Shown here piece by piece: positions 23,780 through 35,763 of a stretch of 64,000 bases of DNA (positions are counted from its first letter, which is position 1; each line of letters starts with the position of its first letter). Both the position numbers and the translations under genes were made by a program. The notes beneath the pieces were generated by a model. The model was not told the DNA's origin and did not search any database. It saw only the letters and a program-made list of their open reading frames with translations. Source of the DNA: Ignelater luminosus (Eukaryota; Arthropoda; Insecta; Coleoptera; Elateridae); assembly GCA_011009095.1 (NCBI GenBank), contig VTPC01004024.1, forward strand, positions 34,891 to 98,890, read 5' to 3'.

Positions 23780-25340
23780 AATATGTTATTCAAGAGATTG
23801 TATTGTAAGTAGGGTAAAGAAAGGTGAAATAGTTGATAACGCGATATAATCGGATTATTTATCAATAAATTTTCGTTGCTGGTAGGATAGAAAAACTTAT
23901 TTACATACAGACTTGCTTACGATAAGAATTCTACCTTATAGATCAATATGTATTTTAAAGAACTAAGATATCTTACATAATAAATCAATACAGGGTGTAG
24001 CAGATAAACGTGTTTCAAGCAGATATCTCCAGTATATGAAGAAATGTAAAGAGACAATCGTAATTTTTGTCAATTTTTTTTGTAAGACTCCTATGATCCG
24101 TCTGCTCCTAAATATTACATTAAGGATATTTAATGCTGGAAATTTGATAAGTGACTACGCCTTGAAAATCAGAACTAGTTCAAGATGTGTGTTATGTGTT
24201 ACATTGCGCATGGGGCATTAATAGAGCTAGTTACTTGTGACAATTGTCAGTTCCTCACCTTTAAAAGTCAATAAAATAACATTTTGTGTCAACGATTGTA
24301 AGTTCTATACTCTCAATGCCTTTTACTGTTTTTTAATGTTTGTGTAACATTATGCTTACCTAACAGATGAATGGGTAATGTCACAAAGTCATCATTTTAT
24401 TTATCTTATAGTTACACTCAGTGAAATCACATATACAAAATTGTGACCTCATGAATGCTAACAGTTCTTGAATATTTTTCCCTGTCAATCAACTATAAAA
24501 ATGTTTTTTAAAGATTTTTTTTTATATCTATATTTCTATATTAAAATGAATCATACCATATAAAAACCATGATATTTAAGATTGGAATTAGTTGCAAAAT
24601 TATAGTTTACAGTCTGTCAGAATAGCAGGTACTGATGCTAGCATTGAATATTTGTAAGGTTACTTTGCAGTAGGTTGACTAATTTCACTAACCTCAGTAA
24701 TCATTAATTAATAAACTTTAATAATATCAGGAAACAAATATGAAATCGTAGGGATAGTAAAAGGATATGGGGTCAGCTATTGCAGATGAACCAAATAAAT
24801 GCACTTCCAATGAGATTTGTTGCAATTTTGAGGTCAATGTTATTACCAATTAGATTTGTCACATTAACATACCTTTAAAGTTAACCATTAAATTCTTATG
24901 CATATTTCGAAGAGTTGCGGCTCCTTCTAATAAACACATCTATAAGCATTTTTTGACAATTTAACTATTTATATGAAAATAGAATCGTGAAATATTTTTT
25001 TTTATTATAAAGAGGGTCAATATTACAATACTTGTTCTATTTTGGAATACTTATCTTACTGCAGTAGGTACTATAAAAGATTAATACCTACATCAAAAAA
25101 GGACTATTCACTATGATTTATTTAAAAATGATTAAATCTTTAATGTATATCAATATTCTTCCAATTATTTTTGTAAAACTACTTTTGTTAATGTTTTATT
25201 TGCTGTTGAATATTAATTTAGTATCATATGTTATTTTATTATTATTTCCTGAATATAATTTGATTATGGGTGTAGTAGATACTTAAGTAAGACGTAATTT
25301 GAAATAATTTAAATGATGTAACTTGAAGAGGGGGCTTACA
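23780..25340. other. Intergenic DNA with a solitary CAGGGTG-type element end
   Basis: Near 23992 the sequence tacagggtgtagcag looks like one end of a CAGGGTG-type element such as those at 30397-30594 and 55167-56015, but I find no matching second end nearby. The 61-codon frame at 24036-24221 has no features. The rest is AT-rich DNA. Confidence 0.4.
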
Positions 25341-25373
25341 TATAAAACTAAAAATCAAGCTTACAATGTCAAA
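25341..25373 (+). promoter_or_regulatory. Probable core promoter (TATA plus weak Inr)
   Basis: TATAAAA lies at 25341-25347 and a TCA initiator-like triplet at 25369-25371, 30 bases downstream. The predicted 5' UTR runs to the MFKL exon at 25442. The spacing matches the cuticle-gene promoter at 10198, although the initiator is a poorer match. Confidence 0.55.
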
Positions 25374-25441
25374 GACTTTTTGTGAGTTACAAAAATATTT
25401 GTTTTCTTTTTTGTTGTGTAAAGGAAGATTCTACAAGTAAC

Positions 25442-28400
25442 ATGTTCAAATTGGTAAGAGTTTACTTATTAGTTCAAATAACAAAATTCTTAAAATTATT
25501 ATTTAAAACCACATACAACAGAGTAGATAGTTAGATGCGTATAATTACTAATTATTCTACAATATCCACAGAAATCTGTCTTATAGTACAGGCATATTCT
25601 TTAGAATAGTTTCTGAAAGTATGTGCATCCACTATTTTAAGTTTCTACATTGATACATTTAAATGTACTTGGAGTTAATCAAATGTCTTAACTTTTATTG
25701 TCTAATTGTTCAGGATTTTCTAGAAAGAATAAATTTCTAGCTACAGTTAATTAAATCAACTAATTAAGCAAAATAGACAAAAGGTAGAAAGCTTTAATTA
25801 GCATCTGACCTTTAAAGTGAAAATAATTGTTAATTATGTTATTTTAAGCATTGTTGTTACAATTAGTAGTATTTGTAAAAATAATATCGAATTATAATAA
25901 ATGTAGAGAAATTAATTATTCAATAATGAATTATTTATTGGTTTAAATATAAAAATTAGAAAATAAAAAATGCAATATATAACGCCTATATAACGACAAT
26001 TTAATACGGACGTGTTCTGTTGGTTGTCTATACTGTTACTAATTTTATATGAAAAATTCATTACTCTTTTGTTTTTTATAGGATATTATTTAATTAATTT
26101 TACCAGAAACTTATTTTTAGTCTTTTTAGACTCTAGATATATTTTTGTTTCCTTTGTTAATTTTTATTTTATGTTCTGCTTCTTTTAAGTTCTATTAGTT
26201 ACAACATTGGTGATTTACCAAGATTTATTTGTATTTAGCAAGTTTATTTATAAAACTTGATTTGCTGCAACGGTGACATTTTGTCTTTATTGAATAGACT
26301 TTCTGACTTCTTCTATATTCTCTGTATTATTTTTTGGTAGATGTTTGCTCAGTTTCTTTTTAAATCAGGACCCATCTTTTAGACTTAGGCAGAACTTTCC
26401 ATACGTAGAACCATTTCTAGGATTATTTTTGATAAACTGCGATAGAACAAACTTCCAAACAAGCCCATCTCTCAGTTGTATTCTTATTAGTACATTAATT
26501 AGTCAAAATCGATGATCCAAGGTTGGCTTGAGCCTTGAACTAGTTCATAATTCCAAACATGTCTGAATCTGAATTCTGAAAGATTCATTTTGATCTAGAA
26601 CATCTGTTGATAAGGGTTGCGATTGGATTTTGGGAAGATATTTTCTTGGTTATAGTCTGACAAAATGACTTCTTTATCTTTCAACCTTCTAGAAGTCACA
26701 ACAAAAAGGCTAAAACTCAATTGCAGAAATGTTGTTCCTCAATAAAGACAAAAATCAAAATCTTTCCAATAGAAAACAAAAGATGCCCGTAAGTTTTTGT
26801 CAATATATTTCTAAAAATCACGAGATACCAAATATCCATTGTTCGCCACGAAATCTGATTATGAGTCAGAAATAAGAAGCTTATTCTAAACGCTATTTTG
26901 TCATCCCCGTTTCGGTTAATAGAGACATTTCTCCGGAATAAAAACAAAACCTCGTATTAACAAAATTTCTTTGTCGTAAATTTTACTATTCAATCAATCA
27001 ATATATTAAGAGCTGGGTACCAACGACCTCCATTTATTTTTTCTTTACTAAGGTATTTCGGAAAATCGAATTTTAACCATCGTTCAACCATCTAAATAAC
27101 CAAGGGCACCGACAGGATATTACTCAGCAGCCAGGTGCAAAGTTTGCTTCTTTTTGACAAAACATGGATTACAATTACGTTTTTTTATCAGCACAAACAG
27201 CATCACACCCATGGAGGTTCGGTTTATCAATGCTTTAAAAGTTAACTATTGGCAAGATTCTTAGTTCTCAACAGCAAAAGTGTGAGTGTGTATAAACACA
27301 AAAGCGTTTTCAAAGGACCATGTACAATTCTTACAAGTTTTGGCTCTTGGTAAAATTGGCTGCAGCTGTAGTACATTATAGTTCCTGACGCATTAATCAA
27401 AGGCTCTACGGCTTAATAATAATCAGCAGTTTGAGATATGATATCTCACAGCGCGGAAATAGAATGTCATTCCGAGATGGAGTTTTGGTTGCTAGTAGAG
27501 GTAGTAGGTATAACGGCTTTCAAACGATCAGAACACCGCCAATCGTCATCTGTTTTTTACCGCATATCCTATTTCTCAGGAAAGGAATTTTGCATCGAAT
27601 TGGAACATTGGTTATTGGTGGTGGTAGAGATACGGAAATGGTTTTTAAGTCATTCGGGAGACATCGACTGTTTTTGTTTTTATTTATTTCCTTTGTTTAT
27701 ACTTAGTTTTGGGAATATTTGGGTTTGTTCTTCAACTGAAGTGCAGTTATATCAAAACACAGTTCATGCTTTTTTCTCTAAAAGGCCTATTTTAGTGGCT
27801 TACACTAGGCTTTAGCGTTTCATCGAACTACCTACGGTGGTCTGTAGTCGGGCTACGCTCTTTACTAATATTTTTAAATCAATTATACTTAAATAAGGGT
27901 CGAACCTTGCTTTGCTTCTATTTAGAAAAATACATACACACACAGATAACCATCGACAGTGCCAAAATTGCTTGAAAGTCACTCTCCTAAGAGACTGCTG
28001 TAGCTAAGATTTTGGCAAGACAAAGAATGCTTATTGCACAATGTTGATAAGATATGTACATGGAAGTTGATGGGCATGAAATTTCTTTGTAGTTCCTCTT
28101 AATGATTTAGATTGCCTTCTTTCCTAATCTTTTTCTTTTTTTATCTTTAAACATACTTTTATATATTAATTATTTTTGTACAAGATTCGAGTTCAACAAG
28201 TAGTAGTGTGAGTGCTTCCTACTTAGCTGTTAGAGTTGACAACCTAAGAAGGTGTAACTGCATCCCAGCCAAGAAAATTAAAACACATAGACTCTACAAT
28301 AAAATCGTAAAAAATATATGATAACTCTGGCTTAACGCCAGGTAAAATAATATTTGTCTATGCCCATGTAGATGGTCATACTTTAAATTATCACCCAGAA

Positions 28401-31400
28401 AAAGGCTTCTATGACCTTGCTTTAAAAATGGCCAACTTGTCTACCAAGTTTTAGAAAAACCAAGACTCGTTCACTTTAAGACAATTGAAGACAGTAAACT
28501 AGGTGTCTACGGATAGGTAGTTATTACCACACTTATGATTACAGTTGCATGATTATATGTAAAAAATAATAGCAAGTCCCATATTAGATAATTTGTCTCA
28601 ATCTATAGAACCTAAAAACCAGAATCACCATTATCCAGGGTGTATCGTAGTAAATGTCAAAATTTGGAATAAAATGTAAAATTTTCTACAGTTTCTTAAA
28701 GTTTCTATTTTAGAGAGTTTGGTTTGAGAAAACCAAGAAGTGTTAAGAATCTTAAAAAATTTTGACGCTTGATGGCAGACAGAGGCGTAACTAAGGTTTT
28801 TTGCGCTCTTGGAAAAATTTAGCCTTAGCGTCACTGATTTTTTTAAGGTGCCAACTTGTACTAGAGGAGACAGATGCTTCCTCACTAAGTGGGCATTTAT
28901 GTTGCTTTTAGTGTATTTTACAAAATTCTGTTTTTTGCTGGCTTTGCCAACCCTTACTTGCAGTATTGACGGCAGGTTACCCAGATCACCCATCTGATGT
29001 ATACCATAATCGTTCTTTGCAAAACTGCAAAGTTTCACGATTGTTATTCAATAAAATACCGAATGGGAAAGTTAGCAAAAATAAAATGTATGTAAGTTTT
29101 ACTAACAGATTCAGAAAATACAAAATTTAAAATTCTTGAAGTGGAAGAAAGATGGCGAAATGGAGAAAATAACGTCTTAGGCGTAGATGCGGATTGCATG
29201 TATATCAAGGATGCGAACGCTCTTCGTAGATATAACCTTAATAATTGCCATTGAAGTTAAACTTTTTGTAAATATTGAATAGTAGATTTTTGAGCTAGAA
29301 AGTTATGCAACGGTCTTTTGCTTTTTTTTCTAAATTGCATTCGTATCTCGAGAACGAAAGGTCATTTCAAACCGGGACTTTGACTATTAGAAATAGTTTA
29401 TCTTAGGGCACTAAACAAATCAAACAATACAGATCACCTTTTGTTTTTTTGTCTGACAGATGTGAAATATTCTAAAGATAGTTAGTCATAAAGATATAAG
29501 ACTTTCTATACTATAAATGATGTAGCTTACAGTATCCACCGGGTTTGGTGCCAAAAATATTTTTATAATTATATAGGTGGACAGATCAGTTATTACGTAC
29601 CACAAACGTTTCTAGGGCTGCATCTAGAAAAATATTTAAGACGTCAAAGTTTTATTAAAAACTTCTTCAGTTCTCTCTCTTCTTTCCCAATAGCTGGCTA
29701 TTTTTCTACATTATAACATACGTTAATGACTGTTTTCCTCTTACTATCATTCTTTTCTAGGTGCTTCGTTGCTAATATTATCGTATTAGTAATAGTAGAC
29801 ATCTCAATATTTCATGCTGTTTACAAATTTTTGAAAAAACAAAGATTACCGACAGCTTGGTTTAATTCAGACTTAGAAATCTACCGAATAAATACATACG
29901 TTTAGTTTAAATACCACGTTTGCTCGAAAGATTAAAAGAAAGTGAACATGACTGATCTTCAATGTAACAGACATGATAAACAAGTTTTCATTTCAAGTAG
30001 AAAATAAAAGAATAAAACACAACTGTCATAAACTACAAAATCAACGCTTAAATAAAATTAACTCTCACACACATCACATAAGGTTGTCGTAAACAGTAAT
30101 TTGAAAAGAAAACGAAAAGTAAGGCAGTAGTATCAGATAATCATAAACGTTAGCAAAGAATTTTAAATTACTCGTTTTATCCTAATTTGTTTTTCACTGC
30201 TTGTTATTGAATTATGGCGCCAACCAACCGTTGAAATCATATGACCTAGCGAGATTTTGGAATTGCTGACTTTTCCTTAAATCTACATATTTTAGTTTTT
30301 CCAGCTGAAAGTATTTTCCAAAAGCAATAATTAATGTTGTAAATGCCGTACTGACACGTTCATTTTATTTATTTTATTACTTGAAAAGAGAAATTACAAA
30401 GTGATTTACATCAAGAGGCGAAAAAACAAAACAACTTTTCTCCAATCGCGTATAGTTTTAGAGGTTAGAGTAAGAGTTGAGAATTTTCTGGAGCTGTAAA
30501 TAGAATTTTGTAGTAAGCTAGCTATATCCCATAAAGAAAATATAATACTGATTATGAAATTTTGTTTTTTTGCCTTCTGATGTAAATCACCCTGTATTCA
30601 CAATATTGTCTTCTCGCATAAAATAATTAATCTACACCGGGAATCGGAATGCTTATGTTGATTTTGAGTTAAGATGGTATAAAGTCATGGCCTTCACTGT
30701 TTCCTATAATTTACAAACGTACAATCCAATTTTTATTTTTATTTTGAGTAAAACAGTTTTTTTCTTAACGTCATAAACATGACACAGCAGCATATTTATC
30801 TGCTAAAAACTAAACCTACATTGTGTTCGGGGCATTTTACTGAAAATCACAAGGTAGTGGTAGAGATGGTAGAGATAAACAAACTTTGATTTTTTAATGC
30901 ACTGTTGCCGTTTTGAGCATCAAAAAGTGGGTACTAATCAGAAGTTTTAGGACAAGTTATTAAAATAGTTCAAAAGCAATTTCTTCTAAAATATTCCTAT
31001 ACTTGAATTCTTAGGACTATTGAAATACTTTCTTGAAAATTTCTAATAAATTGTGATACAAAAACACAATTACTTACTACCCACTAGAAATTTTTGTTTA
31101 CTTAAAATAGAATAGAGAATGTTAATCACACATGTGACCTAAATAATCTCCAGACCTGAACCCGATAATTTTCTTTATTTGTATAGTAATTACTGTAAGT
31201 GGTTTTTATTAAAAATTAAACATTAAATTATTTTATTTTACAGCTAATCCTTGCTACCATCTTGGCATTGACAGCCGCAAGACCAGGAATTATCGCTCCT
31301 GTTTCACCTTTGATAGCTGCAGCTCCATTAGCAATCGAAGCACCTGCTACAGTTATTGCAAGCCCTTCTATTGCTATCGCCATTGCTCCTGAACCAATTG

Positions 31401-31429
31401 AAGCACATGGATACACAATTATTTACTAA
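25442..31429 (+). CDS. Small secreted Ala/Pro/Ile-rich cuticle-type peptide, split by a 5.8-kb intron
   Basis: Exon 1 is 25442-25453 (ATG TTC AAA TTG = MFKL) with a gtaaga donor directly after. Exon 2 is 31244-31429, with acceptor tttattttacag and the TAA at 31427. Both junctions are phase 0, giving 65 residues. The joined signal peptide is MFKLLILATILALTAARPG. The mature part is Ala/Pro/Ile-rich (APVSPLIAAAPLAIEAPA) and ends in HGYTIIY. An intron after a four-codon MFKL exon is the commonest architecture of insect cuticle genes. I infer a cuticular or other low-complexity extracellular peptide. Exon 2 is well supported by its splice site, composition and poly(A) signal. Pairing with an exon 1 so far away is less certain, and another first exon could be used. 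Confidence 0.58.
27430..27705. repeat. Satellite B (second locus)
   Basis: Two diverged units carry the same landmark order as 13890-14265: gatatcctatttctcagg, then cgaattggaac or cgagatggagttttggttg, then a ggtggtagag stretch, then ggctttcaa. The two open frames over this stretch arise from the repeat. Confidence 0.58.
30397..30594. mobile_element. 198-bp MITE with ~35-bp TIRs and TA target duplication
   Basis: Left end CAAAGTGATTTACATC and right end (reverse complement) CAGGGTGATTTACATC begin inverted repeats that match at 30 of the first 35 positions. TA flanks both sides (30395-30396 and 30595-30596), as for Tc1/mariner-class elements. There is no coding capacity. Confidence 0.75.
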
Positions 31430-31448
31430 ACTTCTTAGAAATCGAATC

Positions 31449-31454
31449 AATAAA
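31449..31454 (+). promoter_or_regulatory. Polyadenylation signal AATAAA
   Basis: AATAAA lies 20 bases after the TAA of the small secreted peptide, consistent with a very short 3' UTR. Confidence 0.5.
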
Positions 31455-32202
31455 TAATAGTAAAAGTGGAGATTTAAAAAAGAAAGTAAGCTGTAAATGA
31501 AAATGGCCTTGTTAAGTATCTTTATGGATCTATATTAATCTCTAAATACAAAATATATTATCAACAGAAAAATTATTTTTTTAATACTCTAAAAGACGTA
31601 ATAAAAGAATCATACCAGAAATATTTGTAATAATTTAGGGTAAAACCAACCCGGATCTCAAGTATTACACAATTATGAAAGTCGGATTTCCGAAAGAGAG
31701 TGCAATCGTTTATAACAGTTTACTATCTTAGATGACGTCAGTAATTTCGCTGCAACCTACACTAAATTCGCAAAACTAAAAGTTGTTTTACATTTAAAAA
31801 CGTCACATAAAATAAAATAACTAACAATAATATCAAAAAGAAGTAATCAGTGATCCGCAATACAATAGCAACTTTTTTATATTGTAAATTAAACTGTTAC
31901 TAATAAATCTACTGAAATTATGAAATTAATGATCGAGACGCATGCACACATAAAACCACGGAATGAGATCCGGGAGAAAGTAAAACGAAATTAACAGTAA
32001 TGAAGAGTGAATAGTAAAGACATGCACCGGTGCAAGTTGAAGAACCTCAGGCCTTGGACCCAAAACTGGCACGTAATATTAGACCACCTTTATCTTGATA
32101 CAAAAACAAAACACTAACGTGACCAATTTATTAACATGTCGATGTTTATAATGAAGAAAGTGAATCTGGTTTGAATTGTATAACATTTTTTGTTTTATTT
32201 GT
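31455..32202. other. Intergenic DNA
   Basis: Nothing recognised. A slightly more GC-rich patch with cggaatgagatccgggag occurs near 31960-31977. Confidence 0.45.
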
Positions 32203-32493
32203 ATGTCAAGACGCGTTGACATAGACACGCAATTAGATAATATACTTTTTTTGTTACAACAAAAGCTGTATACACGATATATTGAAATCAACATCAATTT
32301 AGTTTATATTGTTTTTGCTTTGATATTGTTATTTTTTATTACAATTTTAAGAAGTTTTTATATAAAAAATTTTATAGGAAAAACCAAGTATTCGTTTATG
32401 GAAGAAAGCAATTTTGAATTAAATTCTACTTTCAAATTAGAAGAAAAGAAACTACAAAGCAAGATATTGAAAGAGAATTATCTTTTTCTTTAG
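32203..32493 (+). CDS. Possible small single-pass membrane protein
   Basis: An ATG-initiated frame of 96 residues that I do not recognise. An amphipathic, charged N-terminus (SRRVDIDTQLDNILFLLQQK) is followed by one strongly hydrophobic segment (NLVYIVFALILLFFITIL, about residues 36-53). A basic stretch and a Lys/Glu-rich tail follow. The topology is protein-like rather than random, but the codon composition is as AT-rich as the flanks and no promoter or poly(A) signal stands out. It could equally be a chance frame. Confidence 0.3.
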   Translation: MSRRVDIDTQLDNILFLLQQKLYTRYIEININLVYIVFALILLFFITILRSFYIKNFIGKTKYSFMEESNFELNSTFKLEEKKLQSKILKENYLFL

Positions 32494-32884
32494 CTTTATG
32501 ATTTTTTGAAATATTTCCATGGCCTACTATTTCTGTATAATGACACAAAACAAATGTTGCAAGTAAGATTGCTTGTTTTATTTTTTCGATTCTTTTATTA
32601 AAATTTGTTTTGTTTTCTAATCGTTAACTGCATTTAGTGTTACAAAATTCTAAAGAACACGTTTTAGGGATGTTGCATTAGGTACCGTACCACATTTTTT
32701 AGATTTAATTAAAAGAATTTTTCTTTTAATGTTACTTAACTTTCATTCAACATCTTCTTCAATGGTTTTTTTCCAATTCTCAAATTTATCTAAAATTTTC
32801 TAATTGTTGTTTTGTTGTTGCTTAAACGACCTAACCGCAGTAAGTTAACTAATGGTTGACTGGTACCATATTTAATAATACACT
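32494..32884. other. Short intergenic gap
   Basis: AT-rich sequence between the possible membrane protein and the 3' end of the hAT-like pseudogene. Nothing recognised. Confidence 0.4.
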
Positions 32885-35510
32885 AATGCGGCGGATAGCT
32901 TTGCATGGGAATTCTTAAGACGCAACCAGGAACTGCTGTCCAGAGTTCAAAGCTCTAAATATTTTAGGCAATTGCAGTAAAGTAATTTTTTCTGCGATTT
33001 AAACCAAGTAATATTTACATGGCCAATCTCTGATAAAGTGGTTAATTGATTTCTTACAGTTAATGGGATGGAATTAGTTTCCATTCTTTTCTTAAATTTC
33101 GTTTTCAGATTACTGATTTCTTGAGAAATTTTAATAATTGTAATTTTATCATCCCAATACTCTTTACTTTGGTACAAAATGCATATGATTGACTATGGAT
33201 AAAATGTAACTATAGCTCAGAAATTCCATCACAAAAGAAGTTCTCTATAATTTTTGAGCATTTCTCTTCTGACAGGAAATATAACTTTAATGGTTGGTAC
33301 AATTTTAAGAATAGGGGTAACCAATACCAAGAGCCTTTGGTATTCAACCTCTGCTTCTTCACAAAATGTTTTAAGGGATCCAACTCTGATATAAATATAA
33401 CAATAGAAACAAATTGTGATGATTATGTTTTTAATGTCTATTGGTAAAAGATCAGCGGCATTTTGCATAGCATTTGTAACGTAAGCTTGCGTTAGAATAT
33501 TTGAACTCTAGATTAACTAAGATGCTACTTGTCTTAGACCGGCTAGACTCAGTTGGTGGCCTTGAGCGAAAATAAGGAGATTATACAACATACAATAAAA
33601 CACTTTAATACATATATTGAAAAATATCAAAAAACACAAAAGTTTAAATACATAAGTTAAGGTACAACGTCATATAAGAGCAAAATAAAAATTAAACCAA
33701 TAATATCATAGAAAGAAATTGTAATATTTATTTTAACAAATTAAAGTAGTGAAATAATACCACTTTAAATAAGTGTAAAAGCTTTTACAAATACATTATC
33801 AAATAATTCATCTATAATAAAAAATTTTAAAAAAAAGGTTTAAAGGTCATATCAATTACAAACACTCCTGTAATCTAAAATGAAAGCAAGTGGGAAAATC
33901 TAGAAAAATTATAACAATAAGCTTTATACGAATAATAATATTTTAAAAAAATTACTCATGAAATATAAAATGAAAAAAATTTCGTTTATTGTAATTAATA
34001 ATTTGACCACTAATAAATATATAATAATAATATGGACGAATCGAAGCTAAAAGAAATAATTTTAAATTTGTTCATGAACAATAAATACAGTCGGAATCGG
34101 AAATTGAGAAGTAAAAAAAGACTTACCACGACAACCCCGCTGTTATACAGATCTGCACGCAGATGTAACTAACCTAACTAGGGAAGCACACTTACAATTC
34201 AGTTAATTAATTATCAACAACAAAAATATAAGGAAGAACAACAAAAAAAATAATTAACAACTAAAAATACAGATAATTCCAAAGCTAATAATAAGAAATT
34301 TATGCCATTGTGATCGATAAAAAGTTTCATATATTTTAAATAGGTTAGAAACTATCTAATTTAGCATAAGGTGTATTTGTACCCGTATGTGGACTTAGCA
34401 ACTTGTAACGGTCTTTTTGTGGTTATTAACCCGCCACATAATTAATTGTACGGTATATCATCTTTTTTCCGTGTGAGACACCCGGTATTTACTAAAGTTC
34501 CTTTGACTAAGAATTCTTAAATACAAATTATAAATCTTACTAACACTATCCAAATTACTAACCAGATCATAAGATTAAACCCAAATCAATCTGAAACACC
34601 AACGAATGATTCCAAAATCCTGCAGTAAGGAAATAAACTTGACGTTGGAAACAATTATACCCTGCGTCCCGCTTACTTAAAAAAATAAAATCGAAAAGTT
34701 CGTCAATCCCAATTGATTTCAAAATTTAACAAGTACCAAAACCTCTTCAACGAGAAAATATTAAAAAAAATTATAAGATCACATCGACAGTACTGATTAA
34801 ATACAACACTTGTAACGAAATCAAAAAGTAAACGTTACTCATTATGTACTATACCTATAGGCTGTGTATCCCATGCGCATAATACTTTGTTGAACTGCTG
34901 CATTTAATCCACTCAAGATATTATTCGAGCCTTTTCCTTGATAAGCCCCCAAGATTAGTATTCCCGCTACTAGCACACTATGCCGCAACTTTGCTAATAA
35001 GCCTATTATTTTTTAGAATTTTTATTAAAAAATCAGCTATTATTTGAGATGTTTCCCCAGGCAACGAGACAAAATCCAAAATTTTAACTTTTATAGTACT
35101 TCTTGAATCGAAATAGCGTACAAGTGTGGGAAATAATTTTGAATCTTTATGATTTGATGCATAAGAATAAATCGTGACATACTTCACCATTTCTAAATCA
35201 TTATTAAGTTCATTTATCGCGAATGAAGCAATCATCTTTTTAATTGCAGCTTCTGTTTTACTCCTTTTACAGGTAAATCCTTTTTTAAACACTTCCTGCA
35301 TTATTCTGGTAGTACAGTCCATAGACTTAAAACGTTGGTTATGTTACGCTTTCTGCATAAAGAATTTGTAATGTATTAGATGCTGCAGATCGTACGAATT
35401 CTTTATGTTTTTCACTTGCTATATGTCTATTTGTGTCGTATTTTCCACCTGATGCTATAGAAAACTGTCTCTGACAAGTTTGTCATGAAACTTCCAACTC
35501 AATTTTTTTT
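32885..35510 (-). pseudogene. hAT-like transposase pseudogene (BED-type zinc finger plus RNase H-like core), split by an insertion
   Basis: The minus strand encodes, in order: a zinc-finger end (GGKYDTNRHIASEKHKEFV, about 35460-35400); a transposase segment (SMDCTTRIMQEVFKKGFTC, ASNHKDSKLFPTLVRYF, DFVSLPGETSQIIADFLIK, 35322-34978); NTNLGG and NNILSGLNAAVQQSIMRMG (34975-34880); and, after the insertion at 33475-34839, MQNAADLLPIDIK, LKTFCEEAEVEYQRLL (33468-33229) and the tail ending KYLEL (33177-32945). I recognise this as a family of hAT-related transposase proteins widespread in insect genomes. Stops (after SKVAA, after RELLL) and frameshifts show it is dead. Family placement is from memory of the sequence pattern, not a search. 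Confidence 0.68.
33475..34839. mobile_element. 1365-bp non-coding insertion with 4-bp CATT target duplication
   Basis: The element starts TGTAACGTAAGC and ends GTAAACGTTACT, so both ends carry (T/A)GTAACGT as short inverted termini. CATT occurs immediately before (33471-33474) and after (34840-34843). Removing the element and one CATT rejoins the hAT-like coding sequence in frame as VHNAMQNAADLL on the minus strand. That fixes both boundaries independently of the ends. The interior is AT-rich without ORFs. Possible classes are a Ginger-, Sola- or Chapaev-type non-autonomous DNA element (4-bp duplications) or a large solo LTR; a missing CA end argues against the last. Confidence 0.75.
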
Positions 35511-35763
35511 AAATCTCTTGGGTGAAGGCATTCGCATTTTGAAATTGAAATTCAGCATGCTACAAATAAACTAAGACGATTAAACACATTTACATTGTTT
35601 GTGGCCACAGTAACATAAATGGGTATGCATTATTGCTACTGTACTGGTTCTTAAGATCCAACGCACTGCCAATCAATATAAAAACGTCAACGAAATTGGT
35701 TATAAACGTTAATTTTACGTACTCGTGATTAAAACGGGAAACCTTAAACGAAACACCTGTATA

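Larger units (their letters stand above)
25454..31243. other. Large putative intron with repeats
   Basis: This lies between the two exons of the small secreted peptide. It holds a satellite B copy (27430-27700), a 198-bp MITE (30397-30594) and otherwise featureless AT-rich DNA. The 135-codon minus-strand frame at 28631-29038 lies next to a ccagggtgtat sequence and may be part of an unrecognised repeat. It shows no protein family. Confidence 0.45.

Noticed and set aside
28631-29038. 135-codon minus-strand frame as a new gene
   Set aside because: No domain, no splice or promoter context, and a plus-strand frame overlaps it; probably chance or unrecognised repeat.
31228-31416. Minus-strand 62-codon frame over the small secreted peptide
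   Set aside because: Antisense shadow of an Ala/Pro-rich exon that has a good acceptor, stop and poly(A) signal on the plus strand.
34978-35322. A lipid-transfer or aminopeptidase fragment
   Set aside because: First impression only. The neighbouring zinc-finger segment and downstream NTNLGG and NAADLLPID motifs show it is a hAT-like transposase.
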